Source of the DNA: Neptunitalea chrysea
Lineage (GTDB): Bacteria > Bacteroidota > Bacteroidia > Flavobacteriales > Flavobacteriaceae
Assembly (NCBI RefSeq): GCF_027924145.1
Contig: NZ_BRVP01000006.1
Location: 1-64,000, forward strand
Length of the DNA stretch: 64,000 nucleotides
Direction: 5' to 3'
The notes below the pieces were generated by a model. That model ran no database searches. It saw nothing but the letters and a program-made list of their open reading frames with translations, and was not told where the DNA came from. The number at the start of each line of letters is the position of its first letter. The stretch's first letter is position 1. Positions 18,682 through 27,534 of this stretch are shown piece after piece. A program made the position numbers and the translations under genes.

Positions 18682-18837
18682 TTACATATTTTTAGTATTT
18701 ATTTTTTTGTCTTCATTTATAGCAACATATGCGTTCTTAGTGTATAGTTTTTCTTTGTTTATGTAATAAATATGATTGCCTATTGCCTTTCCCACTGTCT
18801 TTAGTAGAGGTTTTATATAGTTGTTAAAATCAATCTC
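18682..18837 (-). pseudogene. Possible C-terminal remnant of a decayed gene
   Basis: A minus-strand frame of 51 sense codons ends in TAA at 18682-18684. It has protein-like composition (e.g. NNYIKPLLKTVGKAIG, LYTKNAYVAINEDKK) but no start codon, being preceded in frame by a stop at 18838-18840. It looks like the 3' end of a gene whose upstream part has been lost or frameshifted. I do not recognise a family. It could also be a chance open stretch in AT-rich DNA. Confidence 0.3.
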
Positions 18838-18974
18838 TTAATAAAGATGTTAAAAATATACTTTGATGTTTTTATTTTTTATATATTAGCGTTATATGAT
18901 TGCTGTTTAGTAAGTGTATGTATACCCAACGTCTTACGCATAGAATGAGTACTACTTATAACGTAATTTAAATA

Positions 18975-19001
18975 TATCAATAAGCGTATTGATAATTTTT
19001 T
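18975..19001 (+). terminator. Weak hairpin with T-run before a small membrane gene
   Basis: An 8-bp AT-rich stem tatcaata (18975-18982) / tattgata (18987-18994) with loop agcg is followed by ATTTTTTGG. It has terminator shape but a low-stability stem, and it ends about 25 bp before the next start codon. Confidence 0.35.
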
Positions 19002-19025
19002 GGTGTGTTTTGATATAAGAGTGCC

Positions 19026-19436
19026 ATGAAAACAATTATTAAAAGACCGCATACATTTTTTTGGGTTTCTGTTCCCATACTTATTTTGGGAGGAGTTATT
19101 CATACAGATGCCTTTTATTACCTATCAGTTAGCAATTACATAATCTCTATAAGAGGAGTTGATCTTGCTATATTAGCGGCCATTGTGTTTGAATTTATCG
19201 GAATTGGTTATTACCATTCAGATCGTAATAAAAAACAACTTTCTAGAATTATAAGCACACTTCATATTGTAGTTTCAGGAGTAGGAGTAGCTATGTTTTT
19301 TATATGTACGGTTTGTGCCCTTACTAAAATCATGGTATTTGGCGTATTTATTGGTCCTTTACTTTTGGTCATGCTGCTAGCTCAGTTTCTTTTTGCTATT
19401 AATTATTTGTGGGGCGTTTATAAAACATTAGGATAG
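19026..19436 (+). CDS. Small four-helix integral membrane protein, unknown function
   Basis: This 136-aa protein is almost entirely hydrophobic, with four probable transmembrane helices (about 12-30, 45-62, 76-98, 103-128) and a short charged loop (YYHSDRNKKQLSR, about 63-75). The N-terminus is basic (MKTIIKRPH). I do not recognise a named family. The final WGVYKTLG and the overall size resemble small orphan membrane proteins common in Flavobacteriaceae. The GH43 gene follows after about 110 bp on the same strand, but co-transcription is not evident. No enzymatic motif is present. Confidence 0.6.
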   Translation: MKTIIKRPHTFFWVSVPILILGGVIHTDAFYYLSVSNYIISIRGVDLAILAAIVFEFIGIGYYHSDRNKKQLSRIISTLHIVVSGVGVAMFFICTVCALTKIMVFGVFIGPLLLVMLLAQFLFAINYLWGVYKTLG

Positions 19437-19546
19437 TAAGTTTTTTTGTCAATTTGTTAAAATATTTTTATTTTACTATAAAAAACACAATTGAGCGGTT
19501 TGTTTTTTATAATTTTAAAATTATAAAAAAACGAACAAAAACTCGA

Positions 19547-21298
19547 ATGAGATACTTCTTAAGTATTGTTATGTTATGTGTTGGCCTACATTCATACGGT
19601 CAACAGCAAACGTATTGCAACCCAATTAATATAGACTATGGGTACACTCCAATAGAACCTTTTACAACATTTGGTAAACATCGTGCAACTGCAGATCCTG
19701 TTATTGTTAACTATAAGAGCAAGTACTTTCTGTTTTCTACCAATCAATGGGGCTATTGGTGGAGTGATGATATGTTGCATTGGAATTTTATTTCCCGAAA
19801 ATTTTTAAGAGAACGTAATAAAGTATGGGATGAGCTTTGCGCTCCCGGAGCTTTTGTAATGAATAATGAACTGTACCTAATTGGTTCTACTCATGGTAAG
19901 GCATTTTCAATGTGGAAAAGTAGCAACCCAACCAAAGACGATTGGGAGATAGCGGTAGATTCTTTAAAAGTAGGGGCTTGGGATCCTGGATTTTTATATG
20001 ATAAAGATAAAGACAAATTATTCTTGTACTGGGGTTCTAGCAATGTGTTCCCTATTTTAGGTACCGAGCTAGATACGAAGACCTTTCAGTCTGATGGATA
20101 TGTGAAACCAATTCTTACGTTACATCCTGAGGATCATGGATGGGAACGTTTTGGAGAGCATAACGATAATACATTCTTTCAACCCTTTATGGAAGGTGCT
20201 TGGGTAACTAAGCATAATGGAAAATACTATATGCAATATGGTGCTCCTGCAACAGAGTTTAGCGGCTATGCAGACGGGGTGTATGTAAGTGAGAGCCCTC
20301 TTTCTGGTTTTGCGTATCAAAAGCATAATCCGTTTTCCTATAAACCAGGTGGATTTGCTAGAGGTGCAGGGCATGGGGCTACTTATCAGGATAATTATGG
20401 TAACTGGTGGCATACATCTACCATAACCATTGCAAAAAAGAACAATTTTGAACGACGCATAGGAATTTGGCCAGCAGGGTTTGATACTGATGATGTAATG
20501 TATTGTAATACAGCCTACGGAGATTATCCTACTTATTTACCCCAAAAGGATGCTGACCATATAAAGGGACTGTTTACTGGATGGATGTTGTTAAACTATA
20601 ACAAACCGGTACAAGTATCTTCTACATTGGGAGGATATAAGCCTAACTTTGCTGTAAATGAAGATTTGGAAACTTATTGGAGCGCTAAATCAGGAGATAA
20701 AGGAGAATATTTTCAGACCGATTTAGGAGAGGTTTCAACTATAAAAGCTATTCAGATTAACTATGCCGATCAGGATGCTGAATTTATGGGGAAAATGTTA
20801 GAAACGTATCACCAGTATAAAATTTATATTTCTAATGATGGGAAACAATGGAAAACATTGGTAGATAAAAGTAAAAACAAAACCGATGTGCCTCACGATT
20901 ATATAGAGCTTGAAAGACCTGCTAAAGGAAGGTTTCTAAAACTTGAAAATATTCATATGCCGACGGGTAAATTTGCGTTAAGTGGATTTAGGGTATTTGG
21001 AAAGGGAAGTGGAGAAAAACCTACAACTGTGCAAAATTTTGTAGTGCTTAGAGCTAATCCTGCTCAATACGGTGAGCGCAGAAGCTCTTGGATTAAATGG
21101 AGACAAAATGATATTGCAGACGGATATGTAATTTATTTTGGTAAAGACCCGGATAAACTTTATGGAAGTATTATGGTATACGGAACTAATGAATATTGGT
21201 TTACTGGAATGGATAGAACCGATACCTATTATTTTCAGATAGAAGCTTTTAATAATAATGGCGTTAGTGAACGTACCGAGGTAATAGAAGTAAAATAA
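19547..21298 (+). CDS. Secreted GH43-family glycoside hydrolase with discoidin domain
   Basis: The start chosen at 19547 gives a proper signal peptide (MRYFLSIVMLCVGLHSYGQ); an in-frame ATG at 19454 would add 31 residues in front of it. The 583-aa protein has a five-bladed-propeller GH43 domain (about 35-355). The expected catalytic triad is visible: D50 (TADPVIV, base), D146 (WDPGF, pKa modulator) and E216 (MEGAWV, acid). A discoidin/F5-8C-type module (about 365-478, VNEDLETYWSAKSGDKGEYF) and a fibronectin III-like C-terminus follow. GH43 enzymes cleave arabinosides, xylosides or galactans; which one cannot be told. The GNAT gene starts 1 bp after the stop codon. Confidence 0.85.
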   Translation: MRYFLSIVMLCVGLHSYGQQQTYCNPINIDYGYTPIEPFTTFGKHRATADPVIVNYKSKYFLFSTNQWGYWWSDDMLHWNFISRKFLRERNKVWDELCAPGAFVMNNELYLIGSTHGKAFSMWKSSNPTKDDWEIAVDSLKVGAWDPGFLYDKDKDKLFLYWGSSNVFPILGTELDTKTFQSDGYVKPILTLHPEDHGWERFGEHNDNTFFQPFMEGAWVTKHNGKYYMQYGAPATEFSGYADGVYVSESPLSGFAYQKHNPFSYKPGGFARGAGHGATYQDNYGNWWHTSTITIAKKNNFERRIGIWPAGFDTDDVMYCNTAYGDYPTYLPQKDADHIKGLFTGWMLLNYNKPVQVSSTLGGYKPNFAVNEDLETYWSAKSGDKGEYFQTDLGEVSTIKAIQINYADQDAEFMGKMLETYHQYKIYISNDGKQWKTLVDKSKNKTDVPHDYIELERPAKGRFLKLENIHMPTGKFALSGFRVFGKGSGEKPTTVQNFVVLRANPAQYGERRSSWIKWRQNDIADGYVIYFGKDPDKLYGSIMVYGTNEYWFTGMDRTDTYYFQIEAFNNNGVSERTEVIEVK

Positions 21299-21299
21299 A

Positions 21300-21773
21300 A
21301 TGAAAGAGGAAATAGCAATTATTCCATATACAGGAAAATATGCAAAAGCCATTAAAGAGTTAAATTATGAATGGATTTTACATTATTTCAAGTTAGAGCC
21401 GGGAGATATTAAATCACTTAACAATCCTGAAAAAGAAATTTTGGATAAAAGTGGTTATATATTTTATGCCATTGTAAATGAGAATGCTGTTGGGGTGGTA
21501 ACCTTATTAAAAATCTCTGATACTGTATATGAACTAAGTAAAATGGCGGTATCTTCTGCTTATCAAGGAAAAGGTATAGGAAAGAGATTAATAGTGCATG
21601 CGCTTCATTTTTCAAAAGAAAAAGGATTTGAAAAACTAGTTTTGTATTCTAATACAAAACTGGTTTCAGCAATTCATCTTTATAAAAATTTTGGATTTTA
21701 TGAAGTTGAATTGGAAACCGGTTTGTATGAAAGAGCTAATATTAAAATGGAAAAGCTCCTTTCTTTTATATAA
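21300..21773 (+). CDS. GNAT-family N-acetyltransferase
   Basis: This 157-aa acyl-CoA-dependent acetyltransferase shows the GNAT beta4 strand YELSKMAVSSAYQGKGIGKRLI (about 81-102), in which QGKGIG is the acetyl-CoA pyrophosphate-binding Q/RxxGxG/A motif, and the AIHLYKNFGF motif B (about 130). The substrate is unknown. The start is 1 bp after the GH43 stop, suggesting translational coupling, although the two functions have no obvious link. A dispersed repeat begins at its stop codon. Confidence 0.88.
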   Translation: MKEEIAIIPYTGKYAKAIKELNYEWILHYFKLEPGDIKSLNNPEKEILDKSGYIFYAIVNENAVGVVTLLKISDTVYELSKMAVSSAYQGKGIGKRLIVHALHFSKEKGFEKLVLYSNTKLVSAIHLYKNFGFYEVELETGLYERANIKMEKLLSFI

Positions 21774-21868
21774 ACGATACTTTGGGGTAAATACACAAAG
21801 CATGTATGATAGTTACATTTTTGTTTCGAGATAAGCCTGAAAACACTTAATCTCGGTTATCGGGTAAA
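21772..21868 (-). repeat. Dispersed intergenic repeat, copy C (full length, diverged)
   Basis: It has the same orientation as copy A: AAACGATACTTTGGGGTAAA at one end and TAATCTCGGTTATCGGGTAAA at the other. It fills the whole gap between the convergent GNAT and galM genes, starting within the GNAT stop codon and ending 4 bp before the galM stop. The terminal hairpin has changed to ctcgg/tcggg, which still pairs with two G-T wobbles. Confidence 0.75.
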
Positions 21869-21871
21869 TAG

Positions 21872-22819
21872 TTACCTTAAAGTAAACTCAAAGGCACTTA
21901 CATTTTTATATTCTTCACCTGCTTTTAATAGTGGAGAAGGAAAATTTTCATGATGTGGTGCATTTGGGAAGTTTTGTGTTTCAAAACAAATTGAGGAATA
22001 ACTACCGTATTCAGCATCATTTAAAAAGTTACATTCTCCTAAATTTTCAGGAGTAAAAACAACCATTCCTGGTTGGTTGGTAGTAACTCTCATCTCAATT
22101 CCCGTTTTAGGACTAAATAAGCGTGCCGCTTCTACATCTTTTAAAGCAAAACAATCATCTACCCCTTTAAATCCTTTTTTATCTTTTATAATAATAGGTG
22201 CTCTAAAATCAAAAGGAGTATCGGTTACATCTATTAGTTTTCCGGTAGCTATTTGTGTATCGGTTACCTCTAAAAAGGCATCACTATTAATAAAAAGCTC
22301 ATGCTCTAATATGTCTCCTTCTCCGTTTAAATTATAATAGTTGTGGTTGGTAAGATTAATAACGGTATCGGCATCAGAAGTTGCCGTGTAGGTAGTAACC
22401 AACTTATTAACATCTAGTGCATAAGTTACTCTTGCCACAAGGTTTCCCGGGTAGCCTTCGTCTCCGTTTTCACTTTCAATTTTAAAAGTAATGCTGGTAT
22501 CTGTATGGTTTTCCACTTCCCAAAATCTTTTATGAAATCCGTTTTTACCACCGTGTAAATGTACTCCGTTATCATCTGTGTAAATAGGATATTTGGTTTC
22601 GTTTACTTTAAAGTACCCGTCTCCAATTCTGCCAGCATAACGCCCTATACTAGCCCCTAAACAATACCCATGATTTTGATAATCTTCTAAGGTTTTAAAA
22701 CCTAGTACAACATTGGTGTCGTTTCCTTTGTTATCTTTAGTAACCAGTGAGGTAATGGCTGCGCCATAATCTGAGCAAAATAACTTAAGAAAGCTATTTT
22801 TAATAGTATATGTTTTCAA
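21872..22819 (-). CDS. galM: Aldose 1-epimerase (galactose mutarotase)
   Basis: GalM interconverts alpha and beta anomers of glucose and galactose for the Leloir pathway. The 315-aa protein has the family's conserved residues: H96 (GGKNGFHKRFWE), H159 in LTNHNYYNL (general acid) and E280 in CFETQNFPNAPHH (general base). No convincing signal peptide is present, so it is probably cytosolic. Its 3' end abuts a repeat copy. It is divergent from the ECF sigma gene at 22946; the minus strand upstream of it contains TAAATTTG, a TAnnTTTG match, as a possible -7 box. No other gal genes are nearby. Confidence 0.92.
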   Translation of the reverse strand: MKTYTIKNSFLKLFCSDYGAAITSLVTKDNKGNDTNVVLGFKTLEDYQNHGYCLGASIGRYAGRIGDGYFKVNETKYPIYTDDNGVHLHGGKNGFHKRFWEVENHTDTSITFKIESENGDEGYPGNLVARVTYALDVNKLVTTYTATSDADTVINLTNHNYYNLNGEGDILEHELFINSDAFLEVTDTQIATGKLIDVTDTPFDFRAPIIIKDKKGFKGVDDCFALKDVEAARLFSPKTGIEMRVTTNQPGMVVFTPENLGECNFLNDAEYGSYSSICFETQNFPNAPHHENFPSPLLKAGEEYKNVSAFEFTLR

Positions 22820-22945
22820 TGTAGATAATTTAAAAGGTTATTCTAACAAATTTACTATTTATTGATCACTTTTTTGCAACGCTGATACTTTTATATCGTC
22901 TATAAGAGCGTAAAGTAATTTTTAACCACCAAGAAACTAGCCGGC

Positions 22946-23497
22946 ATGTTTCAAGGCAATATTATTGAAAAGTGTAAAAATAATGACCGTAAGGCCCAAG
23001 TGCAATTGTATAACAACTATTGTAATGGGATGTTTCATGTTGCCTACAGGTTTTTAAAATCGGTAGAAGACGCGGAAGATGCAATGCAGGAAGCTTTTGT
23101 AAAAGCCTTTAAGAAACTGCACCAATATAATAGTGAAGTGCCATTTGGCGCTTGGCTAAAGCGAATTGTAATTAATCATTGTTTAGATCAGTTGAAGTAT
23201 GATAAAAATAAAATAGAATCTATAGAAGATCAGCTGTACGAACCTGTGGAGGTTGAGAATGAAGAGTTTTCAGAAGCATGGCTATTAGAAGTGAAAGAAA
23301 GTATTATGGAAGCTATAGAACGACTATCGGAAAAATATAGAATTGTGGTATTGTTGTTTTTAGTGGAAGGGTATGATCATAAAGAGATTTCGGAGATTTT
23401 AGGAATTACGGAAACAGCTTCGAGAACAAAGCTTTTAAGAGGCAAAAGAAAATTACAAGAATATTTAAAAGTTTATAGCAATGGCGTTACAAAGTGA
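22946..23497 (+). CDS. ECF-subfamily RNA polymerase sigma factor
   Basis: This 183-aa sigma-70 family protein has only regions 2 and 4. Region 2 includes the YRFLKSVEDAEDAMQEAFVKAF core (about 33-54) and GAWLKRIVINHCLDQLK (about 66-82). Region 4 is IERLSEKYRIVVLLFLVEGYDHKEISEILGITETASRTKLLRGKRKL (about 128-174), a helix-turn-helix for -35 recognition. The gene for a membrane protein that probably acts as anti-sigma overlaps its 3' end by 17 bp, and a coiled-coil secreted protein overlaps that one. The three genes therefore form a tightly coupled operon. The inducing signal is unknown. Confidence 0.9.
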   Translation: MFQGNIIEKCKNNDRKAQVQLYNNYCNGMFHVAYRFLKSVEDAEDAMQEAFVKAFKKLHQYNSEVPFGAWLKRIVINHCLDQLKYDKNKIESIEDQLYEPVEVENEEFSEAWLLEVKESIMEAIERLSEKYRIVVLLFLVEGYDHKEISEILGITETASRTKLLRGKRKLQEYLKVYSNGVTK

Positions 23498-24077
23498 AGA
23501 GAAGAACATGTTTCGTAGCAATGTAGCATTGCCGGAAGGACATGAGAAAAGATTTCTAGACAAGCTTGAAAAAGAGCTACCTGAGAAGCAAAAGAAGCGT
23601 TCGGTTTTCTTTTATGTAAAAATAGCTGCAGCTGCAATTATCGTCATAGGTATTGGTAGTATGTTGTTTATTCATAGTATATCTGATACTAAGGAGGAAT
23701 TAGTACCCGATAATCAGGTAGTAGATACAACTGAGGAAACGGAATCATCACCGGAAAACGAACAGATTACTTTGGGCGATTTGTCACCCGACCTTAAAAA
23801 AGTAGAAGAATACTATGTTGCAAGCATTAATGTTACCTTGGCAAGTTTAGAAATTAATGATGTTAATAAAAGGCTGTTTGAAGGTTATATGGATAGATTG
23901 TCTGTTTTAAACAAAGAGTATAAAACACTTACGACAGAATTAAATACATATGGCCCTAATGAACAGACCATTGGTGCACTTATAAATAATTTACAATTAC
24001 GGTTACAATTGCTTTACAAGTTAAAAAACAAATTAGATGAATTTAAAAAAACAAAGCAAGATGAAAGCAAAGGCTAA
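23481..24077 (+). CDS. Single-pass membrane protein, probable anti-sigma factor
   Basis: This 198-aa protein has a short cytosolic N-terminus (about 42 residues, SEEKNMFRSNVALPEGHEKR), one transmembrane helix (about 43-66, VKIAAAAIIVIGIGSMLFI) and a periplasmic acidic linker leading to a helical segment (about 95-198). Size, topology and its 17-bp overlap with the sigma gene fit an anti-sigma factor that holds the ECF factor at the membrane. It has no recognisable zinc ZAS motif (HxxxCxxC). An alternative start at 23508 would remove nine residues and the overlap. Role inferred from context. Confidence 0.65.
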   Translation: MALQSEEKNMFRSNVALPEGHEKRFLDKLEKELPEKQKKRSVFFYVKIAAAAIIVIGIGSMLFIHSISDTKEELVPDNQVVDTTEETESSPENEQITLGDLSPDLKKVEEYYVASINVTLASLEINDVNKRLFEGYMDRLSVLNKEYKTLTTELNTYGPNEQTIGALINNLQLRLQLLYKLKNKLDEFKKTKQDESKG

Positions 24078-25539
24078 TTATTTAACTTTTATGATGTTTT
24101 TGGCGGTGGCTGTAGTAAGTGCGCAAAAACAGACCAAAGAGTTTAAGGAAACGTTTAGTGTAAACAAAGATGTTACTGTAAATGTTAATACAATAAATAC
24201 AGATGTAGAGTTTGATACTTGGAACCAAAATAAGGTTGAGGTAACGGCTACTATAGAAATTGAAGGATTGAGTAAAGAAGAGGCTCAGGAATATTTTAAT
24301 AGCTGGGAGTTTGAAGCTTTAGGAAATAGTTCTAAAGTAGAAATTTCTGCTGTTGGAATGAAACATTCAGTTGTAGATGTCCAATCTATTGATTTTTTAT
24401 CCCCTACTAATGATCTTGTAGTTATAGGAAGTCCGTTTGTAGAAGAAATAGAGATAGACTCTTTGTGTATTTTACCTCCGTTACCACATGCTATTATAGA
24501 GTTAGGAGAAGTAGATTTTGATTATGAAGCATTTGATAAAGAGGGAGAAGCCTATTTGAAAAAATGGAAACAGGAATGGGATCAGAATTTTAACAAACTC
24601 TATAGCAAGGCTGCCATAGAAGAGAAAATGGAGGAGTGGAAAGCTAAGGTTGAGAAACAAAAAGCAAGACGTATTGTGCTTATGGAAAAACGAAAAGAAG
24701 CGGTATCAAAGAAAAGAGAAGAACTCCAAAAAGAACTTGAAAACCGTAAGGAAGAGTTGATAGAAAAGAGAACAAAACTTGAACTTAAAAGGGCAGAGTT
24801 AATAGAGAAAAAAGTAGAAAAAGTAATTGTAACCAATTATCCTAGAATAGAAAATAAATTGGTAAATGGTTTTAACTATGATTTTTTTACTGGCAATGGA
24901 TCTAGTGAAATCACCATTCATAAAGATGGTAAAGTCATCACGTTAAAAATTAAGAAAAAGATAAAAGTTAAACTTCCTAAAGGTGCTAAGTTACATTTAA
25001 ATGTGCGTCATGGAGAAGTGAAATTGGCTGAAAATACGACCAATATAAAAGCAACCTTGAATTATTCAAGGTTGCTTGCCAATACTATAAATGGGAATAA
25101 AACCTATATTGAGTCTTCCTATGCTCCTGTTGAAGTCGGACAATGGAATGATGGTAAGTTGATTTTGAATTTTTCTAATAAAGCGGATATTAAATCGGCA
25201 GGAGATATTCATTTAATAGCCAGCTCTTCCAATGTTATTATTGATAAATTAACTAAAAAAGCCGTTATAGATGCTAATTTAGGCTCTATTAAAGTGACGG
25301 AAATAAATCCTGCTTTTTCATCTTTAATTTTGAATATGGATAATATGGAGGGGAGTTTTAAATTTCCGAATACACCTTATAAGCTTTTTATAAAAGATGA
25401 GCATGGGTCATTAAAATTTCCTAAAAACTGGAAACTTACAAAGCTTGATAAAGTTACAAAGCAAGGCTATAATATTAACTCAAATACGTCTAAGACCGTA
25501 ACTTTAAATAGTTTTTTTAGTAACCTAGTATTTCTTTAG
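24061..25539 (+). CDS. Exported protein with coiled coil and beta-rich (DUF4097-like) domain
   Basis: Start 24061 is preferred because it gives a signal peptide directly (MKAKANYLTFMMFLAVAVVSAQ); an earlier in-frame ATG at 24037 would put eight extra residues in front. The mature 492-aa protein has an N-terminal beta region (about 23-125), a very long highly charged helix rich in K/E/R (about 155-265, with KRKEAVSKKREELQKELE), and a C-terminal repetitive beta region (about 290-492). The last resembles the DUF4097 adhesin-type beta-helix, with serial GDIHLIAS, GSIKVTEI and GSLKFPKN turns. It overlaps the anti-sigma gene by 17 bp, so it may be the envelope output or sensor of that sigma system. 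Function unknown. Confidence 0.65.
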   Translation: MKAKANYLTFMMFLAVAVVSAQKQTKEFKETFSVNKDVTVNVNTINTDVEFDTWNQNKVEVTATIEIEGLSKEEAQEYFNSWEFEALGNSSKVEISAVGMKHSVVDVQSIDFLSPTNDLVVIGSPFVEEIEIDSLCILPPLPHAIIELGEVDFDYEAFDKEGEAYLKKWKQEWDQNFNKLYSKAAIEEKMEEWKAKVEKQKARRIVLMEKRKEAVSKKREELQKELENRKEELIEKRTKLELKRAELIEKKVEKVIVTNYPRIENKLVNGFNYDFFTGNGSSEITIHKDGKVITLKIKKKIKVKLPKGAKLHLNVRHGEVKLAENTTNIKATLNYSRLLANTINGNKTYIESSYAPVEVGQWNDGKLILNFSNKADIKSAGDIHLIASSSNVIIDKLTKKAVIDANLGSIKVTEINPAFSSLILNMDNMEGSFKFPNTPYKLFIKDEHGSLKFPKNWKLTKLDKVTKQGYNINSNTSKTVTLNSFFSNLVFL

Positions 25540-26480
25540 GTTTCGTAATATTTTCCTTGCCATGTTTGTTTTTGTTGTAATGTGTTTTGTAGCATGTTAG
25601 CAAATTCATAGTTTTTTAATCCCCAAGTAGGAGCAATTAATAACCTAAGTGGAGATTGCGAAATAAAACGCTCCATGGCAATATCTGGTCTTAATCTTTC
25701 TAAGAAAGAAATAACCAGTTCTAAATATTCTTCTTTCGTATAGAGCTGAAACCATTCTGGGTTTGTTTTGTATTGCTTTGCCATTATAGTTCCTTTTACT
25801 AGTTGTAATTGATGCAGCTTTAAAGTATCTAAAGGAAGTTTGGAAATTTTCTCTGCATGCTCTAAAATTATATTCTTGTTTTCACCAGGAAGCCCTAAAA
25901 TTAAATGCGCTCCTGTATGTATACCTCTTTTAGCCGTAGCTTCTATTGCATCCACAGCACATTCGTAGGTATGTCCTCTATGTATAAAATCAAGTGTTTT
26001 GTTGTTGGTAGATTCAATACCGTATTCAATCATTACGTACTTTTCTTTAGCCATTTCTGCAAAGTAATCCAGTAGCGTATCCGATACACAATCGGGTCTG
26101 GTGCCTATTACAATACCCTCTATCTGTGGGTGTTTAAGTGCTTCTCCATACAGTTGTTTCAAATTTGCAAGAGTGTCGTAAGTATTAGTGTACGATTGAA
26201 AATAGGCTAGGTAATACTGACTTTTATAGCGTTTGTTGAAGAAGGAAATATTGTTATCTATTTGTTCAGTAATTGGCTGTATTTCTTTACTAAAGTTAGG
26301 GCTAAACGATTGGTTGTTACAATACGTACAGCCACCATAGCCTTTACTGCCATCACGGTTAGGACAGGTAAAGCCTGCATTGATACTGATTTTTTGTACT
26401 CTACCACCAAATTGATCTTTTAAAACCGTATTGTAATTTAAGTAGGGTAGTGTAATACCATCTAATAACTCCATAGCCAA
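25536..26480 (-). CDS. TIGR01212-family radical SAM protein (YhcC-like)
   Basis: This 314-aa cytosolic radical SAM enzyme has the cluster Cys at C39, C51 and C54 (CPNRDG...GGCTYC). That is an unusually spaced CX11CX2C motif, the distinguishing feature of the YhcC/TIGR01212 family, which relates to the ELP3/HemN-like group. Downstream motifs such as IGTRPDCVSD (about residue 127), MIEYGIES (about 150) and GAHLILGLPGE (about 193) support the fold. The reaction is unknown. Its 3' end overlaps the coiled-coil gene by 4 bp in convergent orientation. An alternative in-frame Met lies two codons downstream. Confidence 0.88.
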   Translation of the reverse strand: MAMELLDGITLPYLNYNTVLKDQFGGRVQKISINAGFTCPNRDGSKGYGGCTYCNNQSFSPNFSKEIQPITEQIDNNISFFNKRYKSQYYLAYFQSYTNTYDTLANLKQLYGEALKHPQIEGIVIGTRPDCVSDTLLDYFAEMAKEKYVMIEYGIESTNNKTLDFIHRGHTYECAVDAIEATAKRGIHTGAHLILGLPGENKNIILEHAEKISKLPLDTLKLHQLQLVKGTIMAKQYKTNPEWFQLYTKEEYLELVISFLERLRPDIAMERFISQSPLRLLIAPTWGLKNYEFANMLQNTLQQKQTWQGKYYET

Positions 26481-26646
26481 ACAATGTAAGTGTAACGCAA
26501 AGAAGTAATATTTGTATGAGATAAAGAATGATATTCTTCAGGTTTACTTTAAAATAGAGATCAAACCCCTTTGTATCTGTTTCGACATAAAAGAGTACTG
26601 CTTATAACTACTCTGGAAAACTTACCTAAAAGCAGTTTAACTATTT

Positions 26647-27534
26647 TTAGTAAACAACATATTCAAAGGCAAAATTTAAAAAACGTTCTCCTTCAAATCC
26701 GGTTTTATGTAGTAGATCTGTTAAGTTGACAGGTTTAATAGCAGTTAGGGTAGATTTAATATAACTTTGAGCATTATAAAGGTCACTTGTTTTATGGGTA
26801 AGTACCGGTCTTATAATGGCATTACTTACTTTAACAAATGCATCTTTCTGTACATTGTAAGTGCCAAGTATTTCAATACCAAAGCAGATGCCTTCTTTAG
26901 GAATTTTAATGAATTCCTTTTCAATAGCAAACTTCCGTTCAACCTGATTAATAAAATCTATTTGTACAGGATCGCTACTATAGATTCTATCTGTAGGGAT
27001 ATCATTTTCTAATGTATAGATATTAAGACGTACAATATTTCTTAAATTGTCTACATCTTCCATGTTCTTAAGCTCTATAATTTTCGCAAATTTTATAGAA
27101 ATCGACTTAAAAAAAGCATTTTTAGGGAGTTGTTTAGGGGTAAAGTACGTAACAATTTCATTTCCCATAAATGAAGGCCAATTACCAATGGAATTGGGTG
27201 TTTTTAGAAAATCTACTTGATGTGTACTTTTGACCTTGTCATAAACAGTTACATCATTTAACTCTTCACGCTCAGAAGTTAAGGTAATAGTGGAGGGTAA
27301 TGTATTAGTAGCAATGGCTTTTGGTGTAAATCCGATACACGAAAAGTAGATGCTATCGGAAGTTATTCTATCCAAAATCTTAAAAGAACCGTCTGCATTA
27401 GCATACAATCCTGCTTTGTTAAAGCGAATGCTAACAAATGGAATAACATTACCATTGGTGTCTTTTACAACTCCTTTAACTTGGGCAAAAAATAAACTAG
27501 GTATAAGAAATAATACAGAAAGAATATACCTCAT
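26647..27534 (-). CDS. Carboxypeptidase-regulatory-like exported protein
   Basis: This 295-aa protein has a Sec signal peptide (MRYILSVLFLIPSLFFAQ) and a CarboxypepD_reg-like beta-sandwich (about 19-95: VKGVVKDTNGNVIPFVSIRF ... YANADGSFKI ... IYFSCIGFTPK). An about 190-residue beta-rich domain of unknown type follows. Such domains are common at the N-terminus of TonB receptors but here there is no barrel. Its ATG overlaps the stop codon of the CBM9-like lipoprotein gene by one base (TAATG), so the two are translationally coupled and probably act together at the cell envelope. Function unknown. Confidence 0.7.
   Translation of the reverse strand: MRYILSVLFLIPSLFFAQVKGVVKDTNGNVIPFVSIRFNKAGLYANADGSFKILDRITSDSIYFSCIGFTPKAIATNTLPSTITLTSEREELNDVTVYDKVKSTHQVDFLKTPNSIGNWPSFMGNEIVTYFTPKQLPKNAFFKSISIKFAKIIELKNMEDVDNLRNIVRLNIYTLENDIPTDRIYSSDPVQIDFINQVERKFAIEKEFIKIPKEGICFGIEILGTYNVQKDAFVKVSNAIIRPVLTHKTSDLYNAQSYIKSTLTAIKPVNLTDLLHKTGFEGERFLNFAFEYVVY

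Larger units (their letters stand above)
18577..19025. other. 449-bp gap with a possible decayed gene
   Basis: It lies between lipB and a small membrane protein gene. The left half holds a minus-strand open remnant (entered separately). The right end has a short inverted repeat tatcaata/tattgata (18975-18994) followed by a T-run just before the next gene. No RNA gene or repeat is recognised. Confidence 0.5.

Noticed and set aside
24600-24836. 78-codon minus-strand frame rich in Ser and Phe
   Set aside because: It is the antisense image of the Lys/Glu coiled coil, which always gives Ser/Phe-rich shadow frames.
26500-26646. Possible fifth copy of the dispersed repeat (contains aaaatagagatcaaa and tttcgacataa)
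   Set aside because: Only scattered words match; the conserved hairpin end and the ACTTYGGGGCAAG end are both missing.
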